64,000 bases of DNA, from the NCBI GenBank assembly GCA_965197405.1, contig OZ240206.1:2294001-2358000 (forward strand). The letters run 5' to 3'. The DNA comes from G965197405 sp965197405 (GTDB taxonomy: Bacteria > Chloroflexota > Dehalococcoidia > Lucifugimonadales > JAGWBF01). The translations under genes were made by a program, and so were the position numbers. Of the stretch, positions 8,156-17,039 are shown one piece after another. The notes under the pieces were generated by a model. That model did no database searches. It saw only the letters and a list, made by a program, of their open reading frames with translations, and had not been told where the DNA came from. Positions within the stretch are counted from its first letter, which is position 1. Each line of letters opens with the position of its first letter.

Positions 8156-9019
8156 TCAGCCGCCCAGGGCTGCGGTGCCGCCTACTATGTCGAGCAACTC
8201 GTTGGTGATACTCTCCTGACGCACCTTGTTGGAGAGAAGGGTCAGGTCAGAGACCATTTCCGCGGCGCTATCCGTGGCATTGCGCATGGCGACCATGCGG
8301 GCCGACTGCTCGCTGGCGATAAGCTCCAGCAGCGCATGGTATACCTCCATCTCCACGAACCTGGGGAGGAGGGAGCCCAGCACAGTCAGGCTGTTGGGCT
8401 CGTATATATAGCCCACCCTTTCCTCGGCGCGCAACTCGGCTGGGACTATGGGCAGGATTCGTTTGATTACGGGCCTCTGAATCGTCGTGGATACGAACTC
8501 CGCGTAGGATAGGTAGACCTCATCCACCGAGCCCTCGGTGTAGTCGTCTATCATCATGCGGGAGATGGCGGTGGTGTCGGCCACGGTGGGCCTGTCGCCC
8601 AGGTTTATGAAGACTGCCTTCACATCCTGGCCGTACCTCACCATGAAGTCGCGGCCCTTCCTGCCCACGGCGATAAGGCTCACCGGCGCCTGCTGTTCCA
8701 GGATGAACTGGGCGACCCGGCGGTTCAGGGTGGAGTGGAGTCCGCCGCAGAGGCCTCTGTCGGGGGCGATGTGCACTATCTCGATACGGCTGACGGGGCG
8801 TCTCTCCAGGAGGGGCTGGACCGAGTCGGCATCCTCGCGTGGCTGTGCGGCCAGGTGGGCTATAACCTCCTGGATTTTCTCCGAGTAGGGCCTTCCGGAC
8901 AGCGTGCTGGCCTGCGCTCGCCTCATCCTGGAGGCGGCGATCATCTCCATCGCCTTGGTGACTTTGCCGGTGTTCTCAATGCTCCGCATTCGCCTGCGGA
9001 TCTGCCGGATGCTGGCCAT
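8156..9019 (-). CDS. atpG: F-type ATP synthase subunit gamma
   Basis: 287 residues with the two conserved ends that form the rotor coiled coil: N-terminal ASIRQIRRRMRSIENTGKVT and C-terminal KVRQESITNELLDIVGGTAAL. The central shaft transmits c-ring rotation to the beta subunits. Position between atpA and atpD is standard. Confidence 0.95.
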   Translation of the reverse strand: MASIRQIRRRMRSIENTGKVTKAMEMIAASRMRRAQASTLSGRPYSEKIQEVIAHLAAQPREDADSVQPLLERRPVSRIEIVHIAPDRGLCGGLHSTLNRRVAQFILEQQAPVSLIAVGRKGRDFMVRYGQDVKAVFINLGDRPTVADTTAISRMMIDDYTEGSVDEVYLSYAEFVSTTIQRPVIKRILPIVPAELRAEERVGYIYEPNSLTVLGSLLPRFVEMEVYHALLELIASEQSARMVAMRNATDSAAEMVSDLTLLSNKVRQESITNELLDIVGGTAALGG

Positions 9020-9098
9020 CGCTTCGCCTCATCCCTTCATGCGTAGGTCCAGTTCAGATTACGACCGATCAGGAGCTCGTCCATATTCGCGTGATGCT

Positions 9099-10625
9099 TT
9101 AAGTTCCCGCCTCGTCGTAGGTGAAGGTCGCCTTGAACTCCTGGATGGCTGCCTTCAGGGACTCCTCCGTGTCCTCTTTCAGGTCCCTGGTCTCGATGAT
9201 TGCGCGGCCAATGTCGGGATAGGCCGTTTCCATATAGCGCAGCAGGCCCTCCTCGAACTCCTGGGACCGGCTGATGGGCACGTCGTCCAGGTCCCCGTTA
9301 TTTACGGCGTAGAGGATCAATACTTCCTTGTCGAGGCTCATGGGCTGGTACTGGAGCTGCTTCAGTATCTCCGTGCTGCGCTGGCCTCGCTCAAGCTGGG
9401 CCCTGGTAGCCCGGTCCAGGTCCGCGGTGCCAAACTGGGCGAAGGTAGCTAGCTCGCGGTACTGGGCCAAGTCCAGCCGCAATCTTCCCGCCACGCGCCT
9501 GACGGCCCGGGTCTGGGCTGCTCCGCCCACCCTGGACACCGAGAGGCCCACGTTCACGGCCGGCCGGATGCCGGAGTTGAATAGCTCAGGCTCAAGGTAT
9601 ATCTGACCATCGGTGATGGAGATGACGTTTGTGGGGATGTAGGCGGACACGTCCCCGGCCTGGGTCTCAATGATGGGAAGGGCGGTAATGGAGCCGCCGC
9701 CGAAGTCGGGGTCCAGCTTGGCCGCTCGCTCCAGGAGCCTGCTGTGGAGGTAGAAAACGTCGCCGGGGTATGCCTCGCGTCCGGCGGGGCGCCGTAGAAG
9801 GAGGGATAGCTGGCGGTAGGCCCAGGCGTGCTTTGTGAGGTCGTCATAGATAATCAGGGCGTCTTTGCCCTGCCCCATGAACTCCTCGGCTATGGCGCAC
9901 CCGGCGTAGGGAGCGATGTATTGCAGGGGTGCCGGGTCCGAGGCGTTGGCGGCCACGACCAAGGTGTGGTCCATAGCGCCGTTTTCCTGCAAGCTGGCCA
10001 ATACCTGGGCCACTTTGCCCTGCTTCTGGCCTATGGCCACGTAGATGCACACGAGGTCCTGGCCCTTCTGGTTGATAATCGTGTCTATCGCGATGGCTGT
10101 CTTGCCCGTGGACCGGTCGCCGATGATAAGCTCTCGCTGGCCTCTGCCGATGGGTATCATGGAGTCTATGGCTTTGATGCCCGTCTGCACTGGCGTGTCT
10201 ATAGACTGGCGGGTCACCACGTTGGGGGCTATACGCTCTACGGGGCGAGTCCTGGCTGAGTTGATGGGGCCTCTGCCGTCAATAGGTCGCCCCAAGGGGT
10301 CTACCACCCGGCCAATAAGCCCGTCACCAACGGGGACCTCGATGATGCGCCCTGTGGAGCGCACGGAGTCGCCCTCTCTGACGGCGTTGGCGTCGCCCAT
10401 GATGGCGGCGCCGACCGTGTCCTCTTCCAGGTTGAGCGCCAGCCCCATGACGGCGTTGGGGAACTCCAGAATCTCATTGTATTGGGCTCCTTGAAGGCCC
10501 TGGATGCGGGCTATGCCGTCGCCGACCTCCACCACTGTCCCCACGTCCACAAGGCTCAGCTCGGCCCCGAACTCCTCTATCTGGCGCCTTATAACCGAGA
10601 CTATATCCTGGCCTCGGGTGGCCAT
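9099..10625 (-). CDS. atpA: F-type ATP synthase subunit alpha
   Basis: 508 residues, full length. The regulatory nucleotide site has Walker A GDRSTGKT at 169-176, where Ser replaces the usual Gln of GDRQTGKT, and the VNVGLSVSRVGGAAQT segment carrying the arginine finger region. Alpha forms the non-catalytic sites of F1. A 79-bp gap separates it from atpG. Confidence 0.97.
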   Translation of the reverse strand: MATRGQDIVSVIRRQIEEFGAELSLVDVGTVVEVGDGIARIQGLQGAQYNEILEFPNAVMGLALNLEEDTVGAAIMGDANAVREGDSVRSTGRIIEVPVGDGLIGRVVDPLGRPIDGRGPINSARTRPVERIAPNVVTRQSIDTPVQTGIKAIDSMIPIGRGQRELIIGDRSTGKTAIAIDTIINQKGQDLVCIYVAIGQKQGKVAQVLASLQENGAMDHTLVVAANASDPAPLQYIAPYAGCAIAEEFMGQGKDALIIYDDLTKHAWAYRQLSLLLRRPAGREAYPGDVFYLHSRLLERAAKLDPDFGGGSITALPIIETQAGDVSAYIPTNVISITDGQIYLEPELFNSGIRPAVNVGLSVSRVGGAAQTRAVRRVAGRLRLDLAQYRELATFAQFGTADLDRATRAQLERGQRSTEILKQLQYQPMSLDKEVLILYAVNNGDLDDVPISRSQEFEEGLLRYMETAYPDIGRAIIETRDLKEDTEESLKAAIQEFKATFTYDEAGT

Positions 10626-10660
10626 ATCCCCTACCTCCTAAAGGTCTATTACCGCTATGT

Positions 10661-11212
10661 CTAAACCTCCGCTCCGACGCGGCCCCTTTGCAGTTCCTTG
10701 CCAAGCTCTTCCAGCTTTGTGCGGGTGCTTCCGTCAATCAGCCGGTCGCCGACTTTGATGACGAGGCCGCCCAAAATGGAGGGGTCTACCTGGCTGTCGA
10801 GCACGATCTCTTTATTCATCAAGGCGGTCAGGAACCCGGCAATCCGATTCCTCTCCGAGGTTTCCAGGGCCACCGCGGAGAGGACTTCGACCTGCTCCCG
10901 GCCCCTGAACTCGTTCAGCAGCTGCGAGTACTCATTTTCGACTTCAAGGGCCAGGTCAACGAGACCTCGCGATACCAGGAGGGAGAGCAGGTTTTGCACC
11001 AGCGGGTCTGCCTCCGGGAAGACTTCCGCTATTGTCTGTACCTTTTGAGGGAGAGGAATCTTGGCGTGCTCCAAGAATGTCTTGAGCTCGGGGTTCTGCA
11101 ACCCCTCGTTGATGAGCCGCAGGTCCCCGGCCCACCGGTCAAGCCGATCTTGCTGGACTGCTAGCTCGAAGGTCGCTTGAGCGTATCTTTTGGCTGAGGC
11201 TCTTCCAGGCAT
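10661..11212 (-). CDS. atpH: F-type ATP synthase subunit delta
   Basis: 183 residues with the OSCP/delta pattern: N-terminal helical bundle beginning with RASAKRYAQATFELAVQ and a C-terminal DPSILGGLVIKVGDRLIDGS segment. Delta anchors the peripheral stalk to the top of F1. Between atpF and atpA. Confidence 0.93.
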   Translation of the reverse strand: MPGRASAKRYAQATFELAVQQDRLDRWAGDLRLINEGLQNPELKTFLEHAKIPLPQKVQTIAEVFPEADPLVQNLLSLLVSRGLVDLALEVENEYSQLLNEFRGREQVEVLSAVALETSERNRIAGFLTALMNKEIVLDSQVDPSILGGLVIKVGDRLIDGSTRTKLEELGKELQRGRVGAEV

Positions 11213-11232
11213 GGTCTACTTACCCTCTTAAC

Positions 11233-11733
11233 TTACCTTCTGCTGAGGGTATCGCCCTCCTCCAGGACTTGGGCAATGAGCTCGCTATGGGTGTCGCGGT
11301 CCAGGGAGCGTTCGATCACCCTTTCTGCGGCAGCGATAGCCAGCCCGGCGAAGTGGCCCCGCACCTCCTGGATGGCGGCGTCCCTCTCCCTCTGAATATC
11401 TTCCCTGGCCCTGGCGATGAAGGTCTCTGCCTCTTGTCTGGCCCTATCCCTCTCATCGCTGCGGTAGCGCTCCGCCATCTCCCTGGCCTGCTCGATGAGT
11501 CGCTGACCCTCCGCCCTGGCTTCGTTGAGCTGGCGCTGGGTATCCTGCTGGGAGCGTCCCGCGTCTTCCCTGGCCCTGTCCGCCGCTTCGAGGCTCTCCC
11601 GTATCCTGTCGGAGCGCTGGTCCATGACGCGGAGGATGGGCTTGTAAGCGAAGATGTAGAGTATGCCCAGCAGTATGAGGAAGTTCACCAAGAAAATTAT
11701 CAAGCTGGGGATGTTGAGTCCCAGGTCTTGCAC
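11233..11733 (-). CDS. atpF: F-type ATP synthase subunit b
   Basis: 166 residues: one N-terminal membrane helix (about 8-28, PSLIIFLVNFLILLGILYIF) and a long charged amphipathic helix rich in Arg, Glu and Gln that forms the peripheral stalk coiled coil. Only a single b gene is present, so the stalk is presumably a homodimer. Confidence 0.93.
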   Translation of the reverse strand: MQDLGLNIPSLIIFLVNFLILLGILYIFAYKPILRVMDQRSDRIRESLEAADRAREDAGRSQQDTQRQLNEARAEGQRLIEQAREMAERYRSDERDRARQEAETFIARAREDIQRERDAAIQEVRGHFAGLAIAAAERVIERSLDRDTHSELIAQVLEEGDTLSRR

Positions 11734-11781
11734 GGTTCACCCCTCGAAATCTTAGACTCTTGATTTTTGCCGCCGGCCCGC

Positions 11782-12069
11782 CTAGCCCAGGAAGAACAGG
11801 AGCACAGCGACGACGAGGGCATAGATGCCCAGCGCCTCGGCAAAGGCGATGGCCAGGATCATGTTGGTGAGGATAGCGCCTCTGGCCTCGGGATTGCGCC
11901 CGATGGCGTTCATAGCTGCGGCACCCAGGACGCCTATGCCTATGCCTGGCCCTATCACGCCGAGGCCTATAGCTATTCCCGCGGCCAACAATTTCATGGC
12001 GTCTGCGCTGATGGCTTCCGCCTGGGCCGCTATACCGGAAGCCACCGACAGGATCACGTCTACGGGCAT
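11782..12069 (-). CDS. atpE: F-type ATP synthase subunit c
   Basis: 95 residues, against about 75-85 in most bacteria. Two membrane helices are joined by the polar GRNPEARG loop, and the ion-binding glutamate is E78 in AFAEALG. Helix 1 has GPGIGIG where sodium-type subunits have a Gln, and the residue after E78 is Ala, not Ser or Thr, so proton coupling is likely. The extra 24-residue N-terminal segment is probably real, because AAGGAGGAGAC directly precedes the ATG at 12069. Confidence 0.95.
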   Translation of the reverse strand: MPVDVILSVASGIAAQAEAISADAMKLLAAGIAIGLGVIGPGIGIGVLGAAAMNAIGRNPEARGAILTNMILAIAFAEALGIYALVVAVLLFFLG

Positions 12070-12104
12070 GTCTCCTCCTTAGTATAGATAATATAGCTTA
12101 CCCT

Positions 12105-12200
12105 TTAGTCGTGGCGTATCAGACCGGCGCTGGCTACCCCAAGGGCCGCAGCGCTTAGGGCGATGGACACCACCAGTAACCCGATTATTACGATCTCCAT
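12105..12200 (-). CDS. 31-residue single-helix membrane peptide in the atp operon
   Basis: A short gene between atpB and atpE. It reads MEIVIIGLLVVSIALS, continues as one hydrophobic helix of about 24 residues and ends GLIRHD. AGGAGAGGGG lies a few bases before the ATG, as strong as the sites of its neighbours, and the gaps are 43 bp to atpB and 35 bp to atpE. It is too short for usual gene callers. I know of no named subunit of this size at this position; an accessory or assembly role is inferred from place only. Confidence 0.6.
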   Translation of the reverse strand: MEIVIIGLLVVSIALSAAALGVASAGLIRHD

Positions 12201-12243
12201 GTTTCCCCTCTCCTTTGCTCGCTCATAGCTTCGTTTACGTACT

Positions 12244-13251
12244 TCAGTGTTCCTCTTCAGCCGGGGTGATGGCCACAGTAACGAAGACGAGGGTGAGGCC
12301 GGCGAAGATGAGGGCCTGGACGCCTCCCACGAGAATCTCCAGCCCATACACGGCTACCGCCGCGACGAAGGGCACCAGGAAGGCTGTGGTTAGCACCAGC
12401 ACTTCACCGGCAGTCATGTTGCCGAAAAGCCTGAAGGTGAAGCTGACAATGCGGACCACCTCACTGGTGCCTTCCAGGAAGCCCACAAAGAGGCCGACAA
12501 GGCCCTGGAATACCTGGCCCCTCCTGACGTTCCGCACGAACTCGCCGATGGGTATGAATTTGCCCAGGTATCCGAACCCCCTCATCCGTAGTCCCCAGAA
12601 CTCCACGAATACGAATGCCACAAGGGCCAGGGCCAGGGGCATGTTGAGGTCCGTACCGGCAGAACGCAGGAAGTGGGCTATTATAACCCCGTCGTCGTTC
12701 TTGAACCCCAGGGAGGGGTATATAGGTATGAGGGCCATCCAGGCGTTGAAGGCTACGAAGAGGAAGATGGTCGCTATCAGAGGGAAGACCTTGCGCCCAA
12801 TTTCTCTCCCTATCACGCCGTCCACGAAGCCGACAAGGGCTTCAACGATTATCTCGACCAGGTTCTGGAGCCTGCCGGGCACCATCTTGGCCTTTCTGAC
12901 GCCGAGGACGAAAATGAGGATGATCACTATAGTGGTGAGCCATGCGGAGAGCATCGTGTTGGTGATGGCGAACTCGAGTATACCCAGGGGCTCGAAATGG
13001 TCCTCTCCCTCTGCCGCGTCATGGTCGGCATCATGGGGGACCTCGGGAAACAGGTGCTCGGTCCTCGTGCTGGCGGGAAACACGGGCTGTGGCGGGAGGT
13101 GGACCTGGGGCTGGGGAAGGAGGGACTCTTCATCCTCTCCCTGGATGATGGCGGTGCCAATGGCGCCAGTGATGAGGCCAGCGATGAAGAGGGCTGCAAG
13201 GGCTAAGGCTCCCAGCAGCAGGAGCCGTCTGGCTCCAGTTCCCTGTGGCAC
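12244..13251 (-). CDS. atpB: F-type ATP synthase subunit a
   Basis: 335 residues, longer than the usual 240-300. The essential proton-channel arginine is R274 in SFTFRLFGNMTAGE, and the last helices have the VQALIFAGLTLVFV pattern. The extra length is an N-terminal membrane helix plus an acidic, His- and Pro-rich stretch of about 50 residues (40-90) before the conserved part, probably outside the membrane. Starts at a GTG that overlaps the TAG of the preceding gene by one base. Confidence 0.93.
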   Translation of the reverse strand: MPQGTGARRLLLLGALALAALFIAGLITGAIGTAIIQGEDEESLLPQPQVHLPPQPVFPASTRTEHLFPEVPHDADHDAAEGEDHFEPLGILEFAITNTMLSAWLTTIVIILIFVLGVRKAKMVPGRLQNLVEIIVEALVGFVDGVIGREIGRKVFPLIATIFLFVAFNAWMALIPIYPSLGFKNDDGVIIAHFLRSAGTDLNMPLALALVAFVFVEFWGLRMRGFGYLGKFIPIGEFVRNVRRGQVFQGLVGLFVGFLEGTSEVVRIVSFTFRLFGNMTAGEVLVLTTAFLVPFVAAVAVYGLEILVGGVQALIFAGLTLVFVTVAITPAEEEH

Positions 13252-13505
13252 TAGCTGTTCCTCCCCTTCCGTGTTTTCCTGTGTTTCCCCAAGCTATCGT
13301 TGTTGCCGCCGAACAGTGGGACGACCATCCGGTATGTCCCGCAGAACGCTGACGTACAGCCGACGAACAGGCCCACCAGGAGGAAGACGATGCGCGTCTC
13401 GAAGACTCTATCCAGCCAGACCCCCAGCGCGATGCCGCCCACGACGCAGGTCGCTATGTAGAAGCCCAGGCCCGACAGCCGTAGAGCCAGCACCCACCAG
13501 GCCAT
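13251..13505 (-). CDS. AtpZ/AtpI-type protein of the ATP synthase operon
   Basis: 84 residues with two hydrophobic helices separated by a short polar loop, typical of the AtpZ/AtpI proteins that lead atp operons and assist c-ring assembly or cation uptake. First gene of the operon, overlapping atpB by one base. The ATG follows GAGGTAGGGA. Confidence 0.75.
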   Translation of the reverse strand: MAWWVLALRLSGLGFYIATCVVGGIALGVWLDRVFETRIVFLLVGLFVGCTSAFCGTYRMVVPLFGGNNDSLGKHRKTRKGRNS

Positions 13506-13526
13506 TCCCTACCTCAAGGTTACTGA

Positions 13527-13556
13527 ATCCTATCATCAATCCCGTCAGAAAGTCAA
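13527..13556 (-). promoter_or_regulatory. Probable promoter of the ATP synthase operon
   Basis: On the minus strand TTGACT (13556-13551) and TAGGAT (13532-13527) are 18 bp apart. The start would lie about 15 nt before the first ATG of the operon. Confidence 0.5.
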
Positions 13557-13590
13557 CTTTCATTCGTTGGCGGAAATCCGCATTCGTGGC

Positions 13591-13619
13591 AAGCCCCGGC
13601 CAAGGCGGAGCCGGGGCTT
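13591..13619. terminator. GC-rich hairpin downstream of the BFN gene
   Basis: AAGCCCCGGC (13591-13600) and GCCGGGGCTT (13610-13619) form a perfect 10-bp stem with a 9-nt loop, 40 bp after the stop of the nuclease gene on the minus strand. There is no T tract, so termination is only possible. Confidence 0.4.
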
Positions 13620-13659
13620 CTCTGGTATCGTGTGCCGGGAGATGCCAGGAGATACAGGG

Positions 13660-14220
13660 CTAGGTCTGCTGTTGCCTGCCGAAGTCTTCCAGGTCCAACT
13701 CGTTGATGAAGTCGGTGAAAGCGGACATCCGCCGTAGCTCCTCTTCTTTGACCTCGGGGGACTTCTCCTCGTCTCCCGGGCCAGAGACGTCCTCCGGTAG
13801 AAGGGGCTTCCCGGTTTCCTTGTCCAGCAGTATGCCGGCCTTGCCAAGGACCTGCTCCTCGGCGTAGATGGGCACTTTGGCCCGCACCGCCAGAGCTATG
13901 GCGTCGCTGGGCCGGGAGTCTATCTCCAGGTTTTTCCCGTTGACGTTCATGAATATCTTGGCGTAGAAGGTGTCGCTTTCCAGGTCGTTTACCAGTATGT
14001 GGCTGATGGATGCGCCCAGGGTGTCAATGACGGAGCGCAGCAAGTCATGGGTGAGGGGCCGGGGCACGGAGATGTCCTGGAGCTTGACAGCGATAGCGTC
14101 GGCCTCTGCCGGGCCTATCCAGATAGGCAGATAGCGGTCCGATTCCTTTTCCTTCAGGATGACCACCCGCTGATAGTTCATCAGACTCACCCGTATGCTA
14201 TCTATCACCATCTCCGGCAT
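13660..14220 (-). CDS. Bifunctional nuclease family (BFN, DUF151) protein
   Basis: 186 residues with the BFN core: YLPIWIGPAEADAIAVKLQ (about 29-47), then RPLTHDLLRSVIDTLG and the SRPSDAIALAVRAKVPIYAEE motif (about 102-122). Family members are small nucleases or nucleic-acid-binding regulators. The C-terminal 60 residues are acidic and variable. It has its own promoter and sits upstream of, and in the same orientation as, the ATP synthase operon. Confidence 0.85.
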   Translation of the reverse strand: MPEMVIDSIRVSLMNYQRVVILKEKESDRYLPIWIGPAEADAIAVKLQDISVPRPLTHDLLRSVIDTLGASISHILVNDLESDTFYAKIFMNVNGKNLEIDSRPSDAIALAVRAKVPIYAEEQVLGKAGILLDKETGKPLLPEDVSGPGDEEKSPEVKEEELRRMSAFTDFINELDLEDFGRQQQT

Positions 14221-14255
14221 GTCCCTGGCCTCCCTCCGTGGTATCTGACCAGCCT

Positions 14256-14285
14256 ATTGTAGACCTCGCTAAAGAAGCATGTCAA
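14256..14285 (-). promoter_or_regulatory. Promoter of the BFN-family gene
   Basis: Minus strand: TTGACA (14285-14280), an 18-bp spacer and TACAAT (14261-14256), with the predicted start about 30 nt before the ATG. Confidence 0.7.
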
Positions 14286-14388
14286 CAACATTCTGCCCGG
14301 CCTTCTGCCCGTCCGTATCTATACTACGCTCCCGGACCTCACAGTCTTTTCATTCTCGACGTTACTCGCTGTCAGGCCCCCGCCGCGT

Positions 14389-14642
14389 GTCATTTCGAAC
14401 GGAGTCCTTCGACAAGCTCAGGATAAACTCCGCGACGAGGAATCTAGGGCGTGTTCACGCAAAGGAGCGCAAGGCGTCCCGGAATGCCCGCGTCATATCA
14501 TTCCGAACGCAGTGAGGAATCTAAAGAGCCTCTTCACGGTCACGGCGCCATTCCGGCGACGGACACGCATAGCATTGCCAAACCGGCTTTATGGGCATGG
14601 ACTTTAGATTCCTCAGTCGCTTCGCTCTTTCGGAATGACAGT
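14389..14642. repeat. Cluster of dispersed repeat family B
   Basis: Three copies of the unit ATTCCGAACG...GAGGAATCTA: 14389-14452 (with an internal CCTTCGACAAGCTCAGGA segment), 14498-14525, and 14602-14642 in reverse orientation. The 600-bp gap 14221-14822 contains only these, the promoter above and the family A copy that follows. Confidence 0.65.
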
Positions 14643-14740
14643 GTGGGGGGCGACGAGAAAGTGTGAACACTACCTAGAATGGCGCTTAACAAAAACCTGA
14701 ATCAAAGCAGCGCCAGCCAGAACAAGACCGCGATCAGCCA

Positions 14741-14810
14741 GGACTTTTAGACCTCTTGCTTCGCTCGGAGCCTGCCCCTGGCTTGAACAGGAGGTGACAA
14801 TCAAAAGACC
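14741..14810. repeat. Dispersed repeat family A, composite copy
   Basis: GGACTTTTAGACCTCTTGCT...CGGAGCCTGCCCCTGGCTTG...GTGACAATCAAAAGACC. It is the reverse-oriented family A unit interrupted by the GCCTGCCCCTGGCTTGAACAGG block, as also at 5165-5262. Confidence 0.6.
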
Positions 14811-14822
14811 CTGCTCCGGACA

Positions 14823-17039
14823 TCACCCGGGGACATCCACGGACGTATAGGCGAAAAATTTCGAGTCCCACCACTTCGCGTCCAACTCGCGGAAGAGAAA
14901 GTACCCGACCGAATCCTCCCAGGTCTCCGCTCCGGTGATTTTGTCTTTGATATACCCGAAGTCCTTCTTGAGCTGTGTTCCGAGGCCTTCAACCTTCCGG
15001 TCCGCCCCGGGGCGCTTGTAACTTTCGGGGAACCAGATCAGGTTCTTGAAGGGGCCGGACTTTTCAAAACGACTTAGGTGCCTCCCGTCCCGGTTGGAGT
15101 GGGACTCCACTAGCAGGACGGCCCGGACGGACGGCTGCTCCTCCAGGGGAGTACACCACGCGGCGTATCCCTCTTCGTTTTTGTCCTTGTAGCATCGAAA
15201 CCTTAGGTTGCCGTCCTTCTGCTCGTGGCGCACGTGCCAGTTGATGGGGTACCACATCTCGTAGTCCACGTTCACCACCTCCTGCTCCCCCGCGTCATTT
15301 ATCACTCGATTGCTCAGGGTGTTTACCACCTCGGATATATCAGCGCTTCCCTGGGCGTACACCAACATCTCTACGGGCGTGTCGTCGTAGCTGTAGCTCG
15401 CCCGGAAGGCCACGAAGGCGCTGAACCCCAACATCAGGGCTGCTATGCCCAGACCTGCCAGCCTCACGCTCAGCCTCCTTGGGCGGGTCCGGAGGATGAG
15501 GAAGGCCGACGCCGCGGCGATGACGACAATGGCCGCCAACAGGCCCCAGTCCCGCCAGGACTCCATACCTCCCGCCTCAAGAAAGTGATAGACCACGTAC
15601 GCGCCCGCCAGCAATATCAGGGGCGGCAGTACCAGGAGGGCTGAGGAGGTCCTTCGCAATACTCTCCGCCAGCTGACTCCCTCTATGTTGTCGCCGATGA
15701 ACTTGCCCGCCAGGAGTATGAAGGGCAGGGCCAGGTTTACCAGGAGCCAGGGCATCTTCTCCGCTGCGATGGTGTAGGCCGCAAGGGTCAGAACGGCCCA
15801 GAAGCCCAGCATCATCCCGAACAGGTCGCCCTTCTTGAAATAGTAGATGATGGCGATGGCGCCGAAGACCAGGGGCAGGAACTCGTAGACGGAGCCGAGG
15901 ATCAGGTGGTAATACAAAGGCTGCTCACCCCGTGCCACCCCCTGCTGGGCTATCCAGTAGCCAAGTCCTTGCCATATGCCGGTGTATAGCCCGTCCACGC
16001 AGGAACCCAGCTCCACCGGGAAATCCTCCGTAAAGGTGGAGGGGTGGATGATTGACGCAAACATGCCCGCGCACCGGGTGAAGGCGGTGGTGTAGAAGGT
16101 AATCCACACGCCATAGAAGATGCCCGCACACAGGAGCCACACCTTCCACCGCCATAACAGGCCCAGGACTATGGTTACGAGGATGGTGCCCGCGATTATG
16201 CCCACGGACCAGGTCCAGCCCGAGTCCTCGGGGAGACCCACTTCCCCCGTGCCGCCTTCGGTGGTAATCAGCACCGCTCCGATGGTATCCTGAAACATGC
16301 CGGCAAGGGCCGACCACTGGGGCAGCGTCAGGGTCGCCAGCAGGATGAGGAAGGCCGGGGCCGGCGACCTCATCATCTCCGACGTCTTTATCCGGCCCAG
16401 CAGCCAGGGAATGATTTCCGTGAGCGACATCAGGAGCAGGGCGGCGCCGAAGATGACCACCATGATGTAGCTGGTCTCCTTGGTGGCGAATGCCAGGGCC
16501 AGCACAGCCGAGGCCATATAGAGATAGCGGTTCTTGCCCTCGTTGAGGTATCGCCACATCAGGACCAGCAGCGCCAATGCCCAGAAGGCCATCAGTATGT
16601 CGTTTCGCCCGAAGCGGCTGAAATATATCATGGAAGGTGACAGGGCAAGGAGGATGGAGGTCACCACGGCGCCCGTCCTTCCCAGGTAGGTCCGCAGGAA
16701 GAAGGGCAGCGCAACCAGGGCGGTCCCGAAAAGAGCGTAGAGCAGGCGGGCCGTGAAGTCGGTGTCGGAAAATATCTTGAACATCAGGGCTGTCAGGTGT
16801 ATCTGGAAGGGGCCGTGCATCCAGGGGCTGTGGACGTAGCCGTCTCCGATGGCCAAACGCCAGGAGTAGTGCACATGGATGCCCTCATCGTAGTTCATGG
16901 TGCGCCCGTCCAGCTCCCACAGTCGTAGGGCCAGGGCCGCCATGACCAGACCGGCGAAAATAGCCATGTCCCAGCTTGGACTTATCCTGAAAGGGGCCGA
17001 TAGACCGTGGCCCATCAGCCTTTTAGCCTGCGCCTTCAT
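14823..17039 (-). CDS. Agl23-like glycosyltransferase-39 family membrane protein
   Basis: 738 residues. The N-terminal half is polytopic and carries the GT39/PMT-type signature: ALRLWELDGRTMNYDEGIHV with its acidic pair after the first helix, then SPWMHGPFQIHLTALMF and YFSRFGRNDILMAFWALA. The C-terminal 180 residues are soluble and probably external. This matches the TIGR03663 'flippase-activity-associated Agl23' pattern, a polyprenyl-phosphate-sugar-dependent transferase. It overlaps the next gene by 17 bp and is translated after it, as seen for this pair in Chloroflexota and archaea. The exact start (17039, or eight codons later) is uncertain. Confidence 0.8.
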   Translation of the reverse strand: MKAQAKRLMGHGLSAPFRISPSWDMAIFAGLVMAALALRLWELDGRTMNYDEGIHVHYSWRLAIGDGYVHSPWMHGPFQIHLTALMFKIFSDTDFTARLLYALFGTALVALPFFLRTYLGRTGAVVTSILLALSPSMIYFSRFGRNDILMAFWALALLVLMWRYLNEGKNRYLYMASAVLALAFATKETSYIMVVIFGAALLLMSLTEIIPWLLGRIKTSEMMRSPAPAFLILLATLTLPQWSALAGMFQDTIGAVLITTEGGTGEVGLPEDSGWTWSVGIIAGTILVTIVLGLLWRWKVWLLCAGIFYGVWITFYTTAFTRCAGMFASIIHPSTFTEDFPVELGSCVDGLYTGIWQGLGYWIAQQGVARGEQPLYYHLILGSVYEFLPLVFGAIAIIYYFKKGDLFGMMLGFWAVLTLAAYTIAAEKMPWLLVNLALPFILLAGKFIGDNIEGVSWRRVLRRTSSALLVLPPLILLAGAYVVYHFLEAGGMESWRDWGLLAAIVVIAAASAFLILRTRPRRLSVRLAGLGIAALMLGFSAFVAFRASYSYDDTPVEMLVYAQGSADISEVVNTLSNRVINDAGEQEVVNVDYEMWYPINWHVRHEQKDGNLRFRCYKDKNEEGYAAWCTPLEEQPSVRAVLLVESHSNRDGRHLSRFEKSGPFKNLIWFPESYKRPGADRKVEGLGTQLKKDFGYIKDKITGAETWEDSVGYFLFRELDAKWWDSKFFAYTSVDVPG

